Shown: positions 8,751-16,878 of the stretch, piece by piece
Layout: the number at the start of each line of letters is the position of its first letter
Position numbering within the stretch: position 1 is the first letter of the stretch
Assembly (NCBI RefSeq): GCF_001493375.1
Contig: NZ_LN929894.1
Span: 1-64,000, forward strand
Length of the DNA: 64,000 nt
Origin: Streptomyces specialis
GTDB lineage: Bacteria > Actinomycetota > Actinomycetes > Streptomycetales > Streptomycetaceae
Direction of reading: 5' to 3'
Made by a program: the position numbers and the translations under genes
The notes under the pieces: model-generated
Databases searched by the model: none
Seen by the model: only the letters and a program-made list of their open reading frames with translations
What the model was told of the DNA's origin: nothing

Positions 8751-10301
8751 ATGGACAACTTCCCCTGGGACGTCACCCTCGCGGTCCTCGGTATCGTCGT
8801 CCCAGTCATCGCGGCGCTCTACGAGTTCGTCCTCGTGGGCCGCAAGCGCCTCGGCTACCGCGTGCAGATGGACACCACCGCCACCGAGGAGGTCCACTCC
8901 TCGTACGCGGGCGCGCTCCAGGAGTTACGCCGCGACGACGGGACACCGCTGGCCGACCCGTCGTTCGTGCTGCTGCGCGTCGAGAACAACGGCGCCGTCC
9001 ACATCGACACCAGCGACTACGCCGTCCTGGACGACGACAAGGTCGGTATCCGTGTCCGCTTCCCCGGCCGCCGGGTCGCCGGGATGGTCGTCACCGAGCT
9101 GAGCGACACCTTCCTGCGCCACTCCTTCGGCGACGGCTCCGGCCTGAGCGTCCGTGACGGGGTGATCGAACTCCCCAAGGTGCCCATGAACCGCGGCGCC
9201 CATTACAAGGTGCTGGCGGCCCTGGAACGCGCCGACGGGGCGCCGCTGCCCGACGGCGCGCGGCGTGACGCGTTCCCGGACGCCGAGATCATCGGCGGCA
9301 TCAAGGGCGGGGTGGGCAACGGCGGCATCCAGGAGACCCACAGCCGCACCGGCACCTCCCGGCAGTCCGTCGCGCTGATCTGTTTCCTCGTCCTGGTCAT
9401 CCTCGGCCAGCTCGGCCTCGCCCTTGGCGACGACGTCCCCGCGCCCCTGGACTGCGCGAGCGGCCACCTCACCCTCACCGGCTCCACCGCCTTCGCGCCC
9501 GTCCTGCGCGAGGCCGCCGCCGCGTACGAGGAGACGTGCCCCGACGCCCGTTTCACCATCGAGACCCAGGGCAGCGCCGCGGGTCTGCGCGACCTGGACC
9601 GGATCGGCCGCGAGGACGCCGCCGACGGCGCGGCCCGGATCACCTTCTCGGACGGCGTCAAGACCGAGGGCTACCCCCGGCTTCTGCCGCGCCCCATCGC
9701 GTTCTCCTTGTTCACCCTCGTCATCAACGAGGAGGCGGGCGTCGAGGACCTCACCCTGGATCAGGTCCGGCGGATCTACGCCGGGGAGATCACCAACTGG
9801 AGCGAGGTCAACGGCAACGACGTGCCGGTCCGCCTCGTCAGCCGCCACTCCGACTCCGGCACCCGGAAGACGTTCGAGCAGCAGGTCCTCGACGGACAGC
9901 GCGAACCCGGCGACAACTCCGACGACTGCCGCGAGGTGGCGCCCGGCGAGACCGGCGTGGTCCGCTGCCAGGTGGACTCCACCGGCGACGTCCTGGACAT
10001 CGTCGCCCGCACCCCCGGCGCCCTCGGCTACAGCGCGGTCGGCGAGGCGGCCGACGCCGGGGACGGGCTGCTGCTCGTCCGGATCGACGGCCAGGAGGCG
10101 ACGCTGGAGGCCGCGGACCACGGGGCGTACCCGTTCTGGGAGACCGAGTACGCCTACACCTACGGGGAGCCCGACGCCGACTCCCTGGCCGCCGGGTTCC
10201 TGCGTTACCTGACCAGCGAGGTCGGCCGGGACATCGTCCGCGCCCATGGCCACCGTCCGTGCGCCGAGCTCAGCAACCCCGTTCTGTGCCGCCCGACATG
10301 A
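8751..10301 (+). CDS. Membrane-anchored PstS-like phosphate/solute-binding protein
   Basis: The protein is 516 residues. A membrane helix near residues 6-25 (DVTLAVLGIVVPVIAALYEFV) precedes a roughly 170-residue domain I do not recognise. A second helix (LICFLVLVILGQLGLAL) follows near 205-225. The rest is a periplasmic-binding-protein-like domain: LTLTGSTAFAPVLREAAAAY, TQGSAAGLRDL, VINEEAGVEDLTLDQVRRIY and SDSGTRKTFEQQV are PstS/PBP signatures. It likely binds phosphate or another anion outside the membrane; no transporter genes adjoin it, so a sensory or scaffold role is possible. ATG 8751 is used because GAGGCGGAGG at 8730-8739 provides the ribosome site. Confidence 0.7.
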   Translation: MDNFPWDVTLAVLGIVVPVIAALYEFVLVGRKRLGYRVQMDTTATEEVHSSYAGALQELRRDDGTPLADPSFVLLRVENNGAVHIDTSDYAVLDDDKVGIRVRFPGRRVAGMVVTELSDTFLRHSFGDGSGLSVRDGVIELPKVPMNRGAHYKVLAALERADGAPLPDGARRDAFPDAEIIGGIKGGVGNGGIQETHSRTGTSRQSVALICFLVLVILGQLGLALGDDVPAPLDCASGHLTLTGSTAFAPVLREAAAAYEETCPDARFTIETQGSAAGLRDLDRIGREDAADGAARITFSDGVKTEGYPRLLPRPIAFSLFTLVINEEAGVEDLTLDQVRRIYAGEITNWSEVNGNDVPVRLVSRHSDSGTRKTFEQQVLDGQREPGDNSDDCREVAPGETGVVRCQVDSTGDVLDIVARTPGALGYSAVGEAADAGDGLLLVRIDGQEATLEAADHGAYPFWETEYAYTYGEPDADSLAAGFLRYLTSEVGRDIVRAHGHRPCAELSNPVLCRPT

Positions 10302-10374
10302 CCACCGGAGCCGTCACCGACGGCCGTTCCGCCCCGCCCGCCGGGTCCCGCGGATGATGGGGCAGGATGAGTTC

Positions 10375-10464
10375 ATGGCGGACACTCTCTCCACGTCGTC
10401 CTTCCGGCGGGCGGGCGAGCGGTGCGCGGTGACGCTGCTGGAGGAGCGCCTTGCGCGTCGTTGA
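10375..10464 (+). CDS. Possible 29-residue leader peptide upstream of the MOSC gene
   Basis: A short frame starts at ATG 10375 and stops at 10464, overlapping the TTG start of the MOSC gene at 10451 by 14 bp. The peptide is basic and contains one cysteine. Its GAGGAG codons form the ribosome site used by the downstream TTG. This arrangement could couple translation of the two frames. Nothing else supports it as a gene and it may be chance. Confidence 0.25.
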   Translation: MADTLSTSSFRRAGERCAVTLLEERLARR

Positions 10465-11263
10465 GCTGCACACCTACCCGGTCAAGGGCTGCGCGGGCGT
10501 TGCGCTGACGACCGCGACGACGACGCCCGCCGGGCTGGCCCACGACCGCGCGTTCATGATCGTGGACGCGGACGGCGTCTTCCGCACCCAGCGCCGCGAT
10601 CCGCGCCTGGCGCTGATCCGCCCCCGGGTCTCCGGTGACGGCGGGGAGTTGACGCTGACGGCCGGAGGTCTTCCGGCGCTCGCCGTCCCGGTGCGGGTGA
10701 CGGCGGCGCGCCGCGCGGTGCGGCTGTTCGGGACCTGGTTCACCGGCGTCGACCAGGGCGAGGCGGCGGCCGACTGGCTCACGGAGTTCATCGGTTCAAC
10801 GAGCCGCCTCGTCTGCGTCCCCGAGGACCACCACCGTGTGACGGACGGCGAGACCCCCGGCACCTCCGGCTACGCGGACAGCAGCGCGGTCCACCTCACG
10901 ACGCGGGTCTCGCTGGCCGCGCTCAACGACCGCATCGGCGGCGGGACCCTGCCCATGGCCCGCTTCCGCCCCAACATCGTCCTGGACGGCCCGCCCGGCG
11001 AGCCCCACGCGGAGGACCGGTTGCGCCGCCTGACGCTCGGCACGACGCGGCTCGCCTTCACCAAGACGGCGATCCGCTGCTCCGTCACGCTGGTCGACCC
11101 CGCCACCGGCCGCCGCGCCGGCCCGGAACCCCTGCGCACCCTGGCCGCCTACCGCCGCGCCCCGGAGGGCGGGGTGGCGTTCGGCGCCAAGTTCTCCGTG
11201 GTCCGGTCCGGCGAACTGTCGGTGGGGGACGAGGTGACCGCCGCCGAGTGGTGGGTACGGTGA
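10451..11263 (+). CDS. MOSC domain protein (MOSC N-terminal beta-barrel plus MOSC)
   Basis: The 270-residue protein starts at TTG 10451 with GAGGAG at 10441-10446. VVELHTYPVKGCAGVAL followed by GLAHDRAFMIVDADG is the N-terminal MOSC beta-barrel signature, and RFRPNIVLDGPPGEPHAEDRL is the MOSC core. The later FTKTAIRCSVTLVDPATG includes the conserved Cys expected to bind the molybdenum cofactor sulphur. Relatives (YcbX, mARC, the Mo-cofactor sulfurase C-terminal domain) carry molybdopterin and often act in N-hydroxylated compound reduction. The usual C-terminal ferredoxin domain of YcbX is absent. The stop codon sits inside a 37 bp perfect inverted repeat. Confidence 0.87.
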   Translation: MRVVELHTYPVKGCAGVALTTATTTPAGLAHDRAFMIVDADGVFRTQRRDPRLALIRPRVSGDGGELTLTAGGLPALAVPVRVTAARRAVRLFGTWFTGVDQGEAAADWLTEFIGSTSRLVCVPEDHHRVTDGETPGTSGYADSSAVHLTTRVSLAALNDRIGGGTLPMARFRPNIVLDGPPGEPHAEDRLRRLTLGTTRLAFTKTAIRCSVTLVDPATGRRAGPEPLRTLAAYRRAPEGGVAFGAKFSVVRSGELSVGDEVTAAEWWVR

Positions 11264-11330
11264 TCAACGGGCCCGGCCCGGACGTGTGAGAGGCGTCCGG
11301 GCCGGGCCCGTTGATCACCGTACCCACCAC
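11248..11330. terminator. Very long perfect hairpin at the end of the MOSC gene
   Basis: Bases 11248-11284 and 11294-11330 are perfectly complementary over 37 bp, with the nine-base loop TGTGAGAGG. The left arm includes the last codons and stop of the MOSC gene. No U-tract follows, as is usual for actinomycete terminators. The central 14 bp arms and the loop reappear identically at 14609-14645. Confidence 0.85.
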
Positions 11331-11472
11331 CCGGCGGCGGGCACCGCGTCCCCCACCCCTCTCTTTTCCACATCCACAAGCCCCCGAGACACGCGGAAAC
11401 ACCGCATGGTGGGGGGGGAAGGTGGTGTCAGCGCCACCGTGCGCGGCGAAGCGGCGAAAGAGGAGAACGGGC

Positions 11473-13239
11473 ATGATCGCTCCGGACGCGGACGGCAGAG
11501 CCGGGCGGTCGCGTCCGCCGGAGACAAGACGGGCGCGACGCGGCCTGCCGGACCTGCCGGACCTGCCTGACCTGGGCGTTTACGTGGTGGACGACGAAGG
11601 ACGGATCGTCGACGTGAACCGCCGGGCCGAGACGCTGCTGCGGCGGGACGCCGCCGATCTCCTCGGCCAGGACGCCCACGATCTGCTGCACCGGGACAGC
11701 AGCGGGCACTCCCTGCCCCGCGCCCAGTGCCCGATGATGCACGCCTTCCTCGACCGCAGGACCGTCCAGGCCGACCGGGGATGGTTCCAGCGCGGCGACG
11801 GCTCACCGCTGCCGATGGCGTGGATGGTCACCCCCTACGAGATCGGCGGGAAAGCGGCCGGCGCGATGGTGCTCTTCCACGAGACCACGTCCGCCGAGGT
11901 CACCGAGTGGGAGCGGCACGACCCCGCCGCGCCGCTGTCGGAGCTGGACCGCCTGGCCCTGCTCGCCGAGACGACGACGCTGCTCACCTCCACCCTCGAC
12001 ACCGACGAGGCGCTGCGGCGGCTGGTCCGGCTGGTGGTGCCGCGCCTGGCGGACTGGGCGGTGGTGGACCTGATCACCGAGCACGGCGAGGTCTGGCGCA
12101 CCGCCGTGGTGGGCCACGACAACGGCGTCCTGGCGCCCCGGGAGGATCTCCAGGGGCCGATGCCGCCCGTTCCGCCGGAGTCCCCGATGCCCCTGTCGCG
12201 GGCGCTGCGCGGCGCCGCCTCGACGCTGGCCGGGCCGGAGAACTACCAGGGCCCCCCGGACTCGGGCATCGCGGTCGCGCAGGCGGAGCTGTTCCGGGCG
12301 ACGGGCATGCACTCCGCCGCCATCGCGCCGATCCGCGGTCTGCGGGAGGTCATCGGCGCGCTGACGCTGGGCCGCTCCGGGCCGTCCGGCGCGTTCGGCG
12401 GCGTGGAGCTGTCGCTGCTCAACGACATCTGCCGCCGCGCGGGACTGGCGCTGGACAACGCGCGCCTGTACCAGCGGCAGCGCCGGGTCGCCGAGACGAT
12501 GCAGCGCCATCTGCTGCCGCAGCTCCCGGACGTGCCGGGCCTGGAGATGACCGCGCGCTATGTGCCCGCGCCGCAGGCGTCACAGGTCGGCGGCGACTGG
12601 TACGACGCGTTCGTCCTGCCCAACGGGGTGACCGCCCTGGCGATCGGCGACGTGGTCGGGCACGACCTCGACGCGGCGGCCGGCATGGCGCAAGTGCGCA
12701 ACATGCTGCGGGCCCACGCCTGGTCCCACGGGGAGCCCCCCAGCTCGATCGTCGAACGGCTCGAACAGTCCGTGGTGCACCTGGCCGAGGCGTCGCTGGC
12801 CACGCTGGTCTTCGGCCAGTTGGAGCAGCTCACGGACGGGACGTGGCAGCTCCGCTGGACCAACGCGGGGCACCCGCCGCCGCTGCTGATCGAGGCCGCG
12901 GGGCAGTCCCGTTTCCTCGACGCCGGGGCCGGTCTGCTGCTCGGCACCGGCATAGCCGCGGTCCGCACCGACGCGGTCGTGTGCCTGCCGCCCCTGGCGA
13001 CCCTGGTCTTCTACACCGACGGCCTGGTCGAGTCACCCGGCCGCTCGATCGACGAGGGCCTGGCGCGCCTGCGCCGGCACGCCGCCGCGCTGGCGCACCG
13101 CCCGCTGGACACGTTCTGCGACCTGCTCCTCGACCGCGTCCGGCCGGTCGCCAACGAGGACGACGTCGCCCTGCTCGCCCTCCGCATCCCCGTCCCCGGC
13201 GGTACCCCGTCCCTCCGGCCCGGGACCGGCCGGGCCTGA
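11473..13239 (+). CDS. PAS-GAF-PP2C (SpoIIE-type) serine phosphatase
   Basis: The 588-residue protein has three parts. A PAS domain occupies about residues 30-135 (LGVYVVDDEGRIVDVNRRAE). A GAF domain lies at about 165-330, starting with LLTSTLDTDEALRRLVRLV. A PP2C domain lies at about 345-575, starting MQRHLLPQLPDVPGLEMTAR and GGDWYDAFVLPNG, with the later aspartates in GDVVGHD and ANEDDVALLAL. These soluble metal-dependent phosphatases usually control anti-sigma factor antagonists in response to a signal sensed by PAS/GAF. ATG 11473 follows AGGAGA. It stands between two copies of the same terminator hairpin and has no partner anti-sigma genes nearby, so its target is unknown. Confidence 0.9.
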   Translation: MIAPDADGRAGRSRPPETRRARRGLPDLPDLPDLGVYVVDDEGRIVDVNRRAETLLRRDAADLLGQDAHDLLHRDSSGHSLPRAQCPMMHAFLDRRTVQADRGWFQRGDGSPLPMAWMVTPYEIGGKAAGAMVLFHETTSAEVTEWERHDPAAPLSELDRLALLAETTTLLTSTLDTDEALRRLVRLVVPRLADWAVVDLITEHGEVWRTAVVGHDNGVLAPREDLQGPMPPVPPESPMPLSRALRGAASTLAGPENYQGPPDSGIAVAQAELFRATGMHSAAIAPIRGLREVIGALTLGRSGPSGAFGGVELSLLNDICRRAGLALDNARLYQRQRRVAETMQRHLLPQLPDVPGLEMTARYVPAPQASQVGGDWYDAFVLPNGVTALAIGDVVGHDLDAAAGMAQVRNMLRAHAWSHGEPPSSIVERLEQSVVHLAEASLATLVFGQLEQLTDGTWQLRWTNAGHPPPLLIEAAGQSRFLDAGAGLLLGTGIAAVRTDAVVCLPPLATLVFYTDGLVESPGRSIDEGLARLRRHAAALAHRPLDTFCDLLLDRVRPVANEDDVALLALRIPVPGGTPSLRPGTGRA

Positions 13240-13264
13240 CAGGGCGCGGCGCCGTTCGGGGCCG

Positions 13265-14539
13265 TCAGCCGTGTCGGCCACGAGCCGTGGCCCCGGCCCG
13301 GCCGGTGAGGGCTTCGGAGCGGTACTCCCAGCCGGCCCTGACGAGCCGGTGGCGCAGGTCGGGGCCGCCGCCGGTGTGGGCGCAGACCCAGTCGAGTTCG
13401 TCGTCCAGGGTGATGCCGAAGAGGCCGGGGTCGTCGGTGGAGACGACGAACGGGAGGCCGGCGGCCAGGAACCGGTGCACCGGGTGGCGGGCGGGGTCGG
13501 TGATGCCCGCGATCCTGCGGTTCGACGTCGGGCAGACCTCGATGACCGCGCCGGAGGCACGGACCCGGCCCATCGCGAACTCCTGGCGGCGGCCCACCTC
13601 TTCGAGCCGCGCGGTGTCGTAGGCGACGGTGACCGTCGCGGTGGCGGGCAGCGCCGCGAGCCGGGCGAGTTCCGCGCGCAGGGCGGGCGGATCGACGGGG
13701 ACCCCGTGGGCGCGCAGGGCCTCGCCGTGGCGGAGGTCGTAGGCGATCTGGTCCCGCCGCTCGGCCACGGACTCCTCGCGGGTGTGCGTACCGAACAGGC
13801 GGGGATCGACGCCCAGCGCGATGGCGTGGCCCAGGCGGTGCGCCCCGGCCTCGGCGGCCTCCTGCACCCACCGCACGGCGCTCTCCAGGCTCTTGTCGGT
13901 GAAGCTCTCGCCCACGTGGTAGAGGATGGCCAGCGCGCGTTCGGGGTGGACGGCGTTGAAGTCCCGTACGGCGGAGAAGAACGCGGCCTTGTCCTTCGGC
14001 GGCCGGCCTTCCTCGACGCCGCAGAAGTCGATGCCGGTCAGCGCGTGCCCGTGCGGGCCGAGCGCCAGTTCCCTGACGTGTTCCCAGCCCGTCCAGGGGT
14101 CCTGGCGGTCGAGGGTGATGGCGAAGCGCTCGATCACGCTCGTGCCGCTGCCGCCGGACAGCGCCGGCAGCATGTCGGCACTGATCCTCAACTCCGCGTA
14201 CGCCAGGCCCTGTCGCGCCTGATCGGCGCGGATGCCCGCGGCGAGGTCCGTGACGTCGGTCGGCGTCACCCACAGCAGATTGGCCTTGGCCTGGAACCGG
14301 GCGAACGTCCCGGCGTCGTCGTCGCCGAACACGAAGAGCTTCTCGAAGTCCGCCTCCGCTCCGGCGTCTCCGCGCCGGTACCGCTCGACCACCTCCCGGG
14401 TGGGCGGCACGGCCCCGTAGGCGGCGGCCATCTCCGTCTCGTACCAGTCCCACAGCACGCGGTCTCCCGCGGCGAGGCGGCGCAGGTGGTCCGCCGGACG
14501 GACACAGCCGTGGAAATGCAGGTGCGATTCGCTCAGCAC
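13265..14539 (-). CDS. Adenosine deaminase family protein
   Basis: The product is 424 residues from GTG 14539 (LSESHLHFHGC), chosen because the metal-binding HxH lies close to the N-terminus as in the family. Other catalytic landmarks are present: YHVGES for the family's HAGE, HRLGHAIAL for the metal His, EVCPTSN, and STDDPGLF holding the Asp pair. The enzyme hydrolytically deaminates adenosine or a related purine nucleoside in the cytosol, using zinc. It is longer than the roughly 340-residue housekeeping enzyme and may be a specialised ADA-like deaminase. The gene is convergent with the PP2C phosphatase. Confidence 0.87.
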   Translation of the reverse strand: MLSESHLHFHGCVRPADHLRRLAAGDRVLWDWYETEMAAAYGAVPPTREVVERYRRGDAGAEADFEKLFVFGDDDAGTFARFQAKANLLWVTPTDVTDLAAGIRADQARQGLAYAELRISADMLPALSGGSGTSVIERFAITLDRQDPWTGWEHVRELALGPHGHALTGIDFCGVEEGRPPKDKAAFFSAVRDFNAVHPERALAILYHVGESFTDKSLESAVRWVQEAAEAGAHRLGHAIALGVDPRLFGTHTREESVAERRDQIAYDLRHGEALRAHGVPVDPPALRAELARLAALPATATVTVAYDTARLEEVGRRQEFAMGRVRASGAVIEVCPTSNRRIAGITDPARHPVHRFLAAGLPFVVSTDDPGLFGITLDDELDWVCAHTGGGPDLRHRLVRAGWEYRSEALTGRAGATARGRHG

Positions 14540-14608
14540 GCGCCCACCCTCACACCCGACGGCCGCGGCGGGCAACGGATTTCCGCGCGCGACCGCGGTA
14601 ACACGGGC

Positions 14609-14645
14609 GCCCGGCCCGGACGTGTGAGAGGCGTCCGGGCCGGGC
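14609..14645. terminator. Second copy of the GCCCGGCCCGGACG hairpin
   Basis: Arms at 14609-14622 and 14632-14645 are 14 bp and perfectly complementary around the loop TGTGAGAGG. Loop and arms are identical to the core of the hairpin at 11271-11307. It lies between the adenosine deaminase start and the cutinase stop, and probably terminates the cutinase transcript on the minus strand. Confidence 0.8.
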
Positions 14646-14665
14646 GTGCGAGGGGGTGGTGCGGG

Positions 14666-15580
14666 TCAGGAGCCGGGGCAGGAGCTGCGGGATTCCTCGA
14701 CCGCGCTGCTGGGTGCGGGGGGCGGGCAGAGGAACTGCTCGTAGCGGGTGTCGTTGTCGATGTACCGCTTGGCGAAGGCGAGGGTGTACTGGCCGATGGT
14801 GGGGTCGTAGCTGGTGGGGGTGAGGTGGTCGGCCGGTGCGTTCAGCTCGATGTAGAACCGCTCCTGGGCGGAGGTGAGGGTGTTGTAGAACGGTTCGGCG
14901 TGGTCCTCGACCTCGGTGACGGTGTCGTTCTCGGCGCCGAAGATCATGGTGGGAACCGTGACCCAGGACCAGTTCTTCCAGGTGTGGTACGGGGTCAGGG
15001 GTATGGACGCCTGGAGGCTGGGGCGCAGGTAGGACGCGCGCAGGGCACCGCCGCCGCCCATGGAGTGACCGGCCACCGCCAGGCGGTTGGGGTCGATCCG
15101 GCTGCGCACGGAGCTGGTCTGCGTCAGGTAGTCCAGCGCGTCCAGCAACTGCTCACCACGGGCGTTCGGCTGGTCGTAGTTGGTGTTCTCCACATCGATG
15201 GTGAACACCACGAAGCCGTTGGACGCCAGCAGGCGGCCGTACCAGGCGATCGAGTTCTGGTAGCCGGTGTAGCCCGGCGAGATCGCGATGGCGCCGAACG
15301 TGCCCTGGCTGGTGTCCGTCGGGTAGTAGATCGTCCCACCGTCGTACGTCGCCTGGTCGGGCACGGTCACCGTGGCGTACGCGAACGGCCCCTCCTGGGC
15401 CTGGAGCGAGGCCAGGGTCGGGTCCGGCCCACGCCGGTACTCCTGTTCGGCCGCGGCTGCGGTGCCGGAGAGGGCGGGAAGGGTCGCCACGCCCAGCAGA
15501 GCGGAGGCGGCGGCGATGCAGGCCAGGACGGTTCTGGACCGCAGCCCGAGAACGCGGCGGCCTCGCGTCCGGTGTCGCAT
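14666..15580 (-). CDS. Secreted cutinase / polyester hydrolase (PET hydrolase-like)
   Basis: The 304-residue protein starts at ATG 15580 behind GGGAG. An RR-containing N-terminus and hydrophobic helix (TVLACIAAASALLGVATL) indicate secretion. The mature part begins RRGPDPTLASLQAQEGPFAY and carries the actinobacterial cutinase signatures GTIYYPTDT, ISPGYTG and GHSMGGGGALRAS. The catalytic triad reads as Ser173, Asp219 (ENDT) and His252 (PADHL). Cys285 and Cys301 match the C-terminal disulphide of Thermobifida cutinases. The conserved Trp of TPWH is Tyr198 here. Family members hydrolyse cutin, triglycerides and synthetic polyesters; the native substrate here is inferred, not shown. Confidence 0.9.
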   Translation of the reverse strand: MRHRTRGRRVLGLRSRTVLACIAAASALLGVATLPALSGTAAAAEQEYRRGPDPTLASLQAQEGPFAYATVTVPDQATYDGGTIYYPTDTSQGTFGAIAISPGYTGYQNSIAWYGRLLASNGFVVFTIDVENTNYDQPNARGEQLLDALDYLTQTSSVRSRIDPNRLAVAGHSMGGGGALRASYLRPSLQASIPLTPYHTWKNWSWVTVPTMIFGAENDTVTEVEDHAEPFYNTLTSAQERFYIELNAPADHLTPTSYDPTIGQYTLAFAKRYIDNDTRYEQFLCPPPAPSSAVEESRSSCPGS

Positions 15581-15737
15581 AGTGAACTCCCTTGTTCCAT
15601 GCTGGTGTTCGAGGGTGTGTCCCACCAGGAGGCCGGAGGCATATGCCACGGGCATCCCGGGCGGGTCGAGGACACTGTCCATCACCGGCACGGGAACGCG
15701 GAACTGTCGCGTTGGTTGTGTACCTAATGTGCCCGTG

Positions 15738-15766
15738 GACGCCGGGTGCCGCCCGCACCCGGCGTC
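15738..15766. terminator. 12 bp perfect hairpin
   Basis: GACGCCGGGTGC at 15738-15749 pairs with GCACCCGGCGTC at 15755-15766 around CGCCC. It lies just beyond the stop of the minus-strand gene ending at 15780 and upstream of the cutinase gene, so it can separate the two transcripts. Confidence 0.75.
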
Positions 15767-15779
15767 GCGCGGGCGTCAC

Positions 15780-16676
15780 TCAGGGGCGCGGCACACCGAT
15801 CGGATTGGGCATCGGGATCACGCCGCTGTCGATCAGATGGCGGCTCAGCGGCACCGCGAGCCGGATCGCCTCCTCCACGCCCTCGCGGCCGAGGTGCGTC
15901 ACGGGTTCGGCGGCCAGGCGGTCGGTGTCCTCCTCGACCGTCAGGCGCAACGCGTGGCCGCGCTCGGTGAGTCCGCCGTCCGCGTCGAGCAGCCCTCTGG
16001 CGGCGAGCCGTTCACGGGCGCGGTCCCACTCCTCGTCGGTCCAGCCCCGGCTGGTCTGGATGACGTCCCGCGCGACATCGCCCGTCGCCACATGCGTCAT
16101 CCCGGCCTCGACCCCGTTCAGGCCCGCGTGCACCAGCGCCACCACATGCCCGTCGCCCCGGTGTTCGCGCAGCACGGTCGCCGCCAGCCACAGCCGTCCG
16201 ACCAGCGCGGCGGGCCGGGGCACCGAGGCCCAGGCGGCGGCCAGCGCCCGCCCCTCGTAGCCGCAGCCCTGCACGGCGCGCTCCAACAGGACGACCAGCC
16301 GTTCCAGTTCCGGCGGTTCGACGGGCGGAAGCGTCCGTTCCAGCGCCGCCTGAGCGGCCTCCATGTGGCCGCGCAGGATCTTCTCCGGCGCGGCGAACGA
16401 CCAGGCGTCGGGCAGCGCGCGGCTCACGCGGCGCGGCGGGAACGCGAAGAACAGCGCCTGCGCCGCGCCCGGCCCCAGCGGCCCGGCCGGGGCGACGCGG
16501 CCCGCGAAGTACCCCATCCACCAGCCCTTGAGCCCGTTGGCGCGCGCCGCCTCGGCGGGTTCGGACGCGAAGTACACCACCGCGTGAATCGGCTCGATCG
16601 CCTTCCACAGCCGCCTGGCGAGCGTGTCGGTCCCGGCCACGTTCTCGCACCACCCTTCCGTCCTCGCGGGTGCCAT
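15780..16676 (-). CDS. SCO6745/SalK-family protein of unknown function
   Basis: The 298-residue protein begins MAPARTEGWCENVAGTDTLA. It shows the pattern of the actinomycete SCO6745 family: HAVVYFASEPAEAARANGLK near the start, GYFAGRVAPAGPLGP, and a C-terminal winged-helix-like region around GWTDEEWDRARERLAARGLL. No catalytic residues can be assigned. Start ATG 16676 is the only one in register with the family N-terminus. The gene is divergent from the glycosyltransferase at 16879, and the 202 bp between them should carry both promoters. A cytosolic protein is expected because no signal peptide or membrane helix is visible. Confidence 0.7.
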   Translation of the reverse strand: MAPARTEGWCENVAGTDTLARRLWKAIEPIHAVVYFASEPAEAARANGLKGWWMGYFAGRVAPAGPLGPGAAQALFFAFPPRRVSRALPDAWSFAAPEKILRGHMEAAQAALERTLPPVEPPELERLVVLLERAVQGCGYEGRALAAAWASVPRPAALVGRLWLAATVLREHRGDGHVVALVHAGLNGVEAGMTHVATGDVARDVIQTSRGWTDEEWDRARERLAARGLLDADGGLTERGHALRLTVEEDTDRLAAEPVTHLGREGVEEAIRLAVPLSRHLIDSGVIPMPNPIGVPRP

Positions 16677-16878
16677 GAAGGACACATCATCCGACGGCCG
16701 CCCCCGGAACGGGAGTGGGCCTTCGGCGCTGTCGGGGGGTGAGACTCCCCACAGCCGGCCGGCGGCCCGGGGCGTCCGCGCCGACCGGGGGGCACGAATC
16801 GGTCTCGAATGCCCGCGCGACCTGAGATCATCGTGCGAGCACACCGTAACGTTGGGGTGCCGGAGGAGGGGAGCGGTC

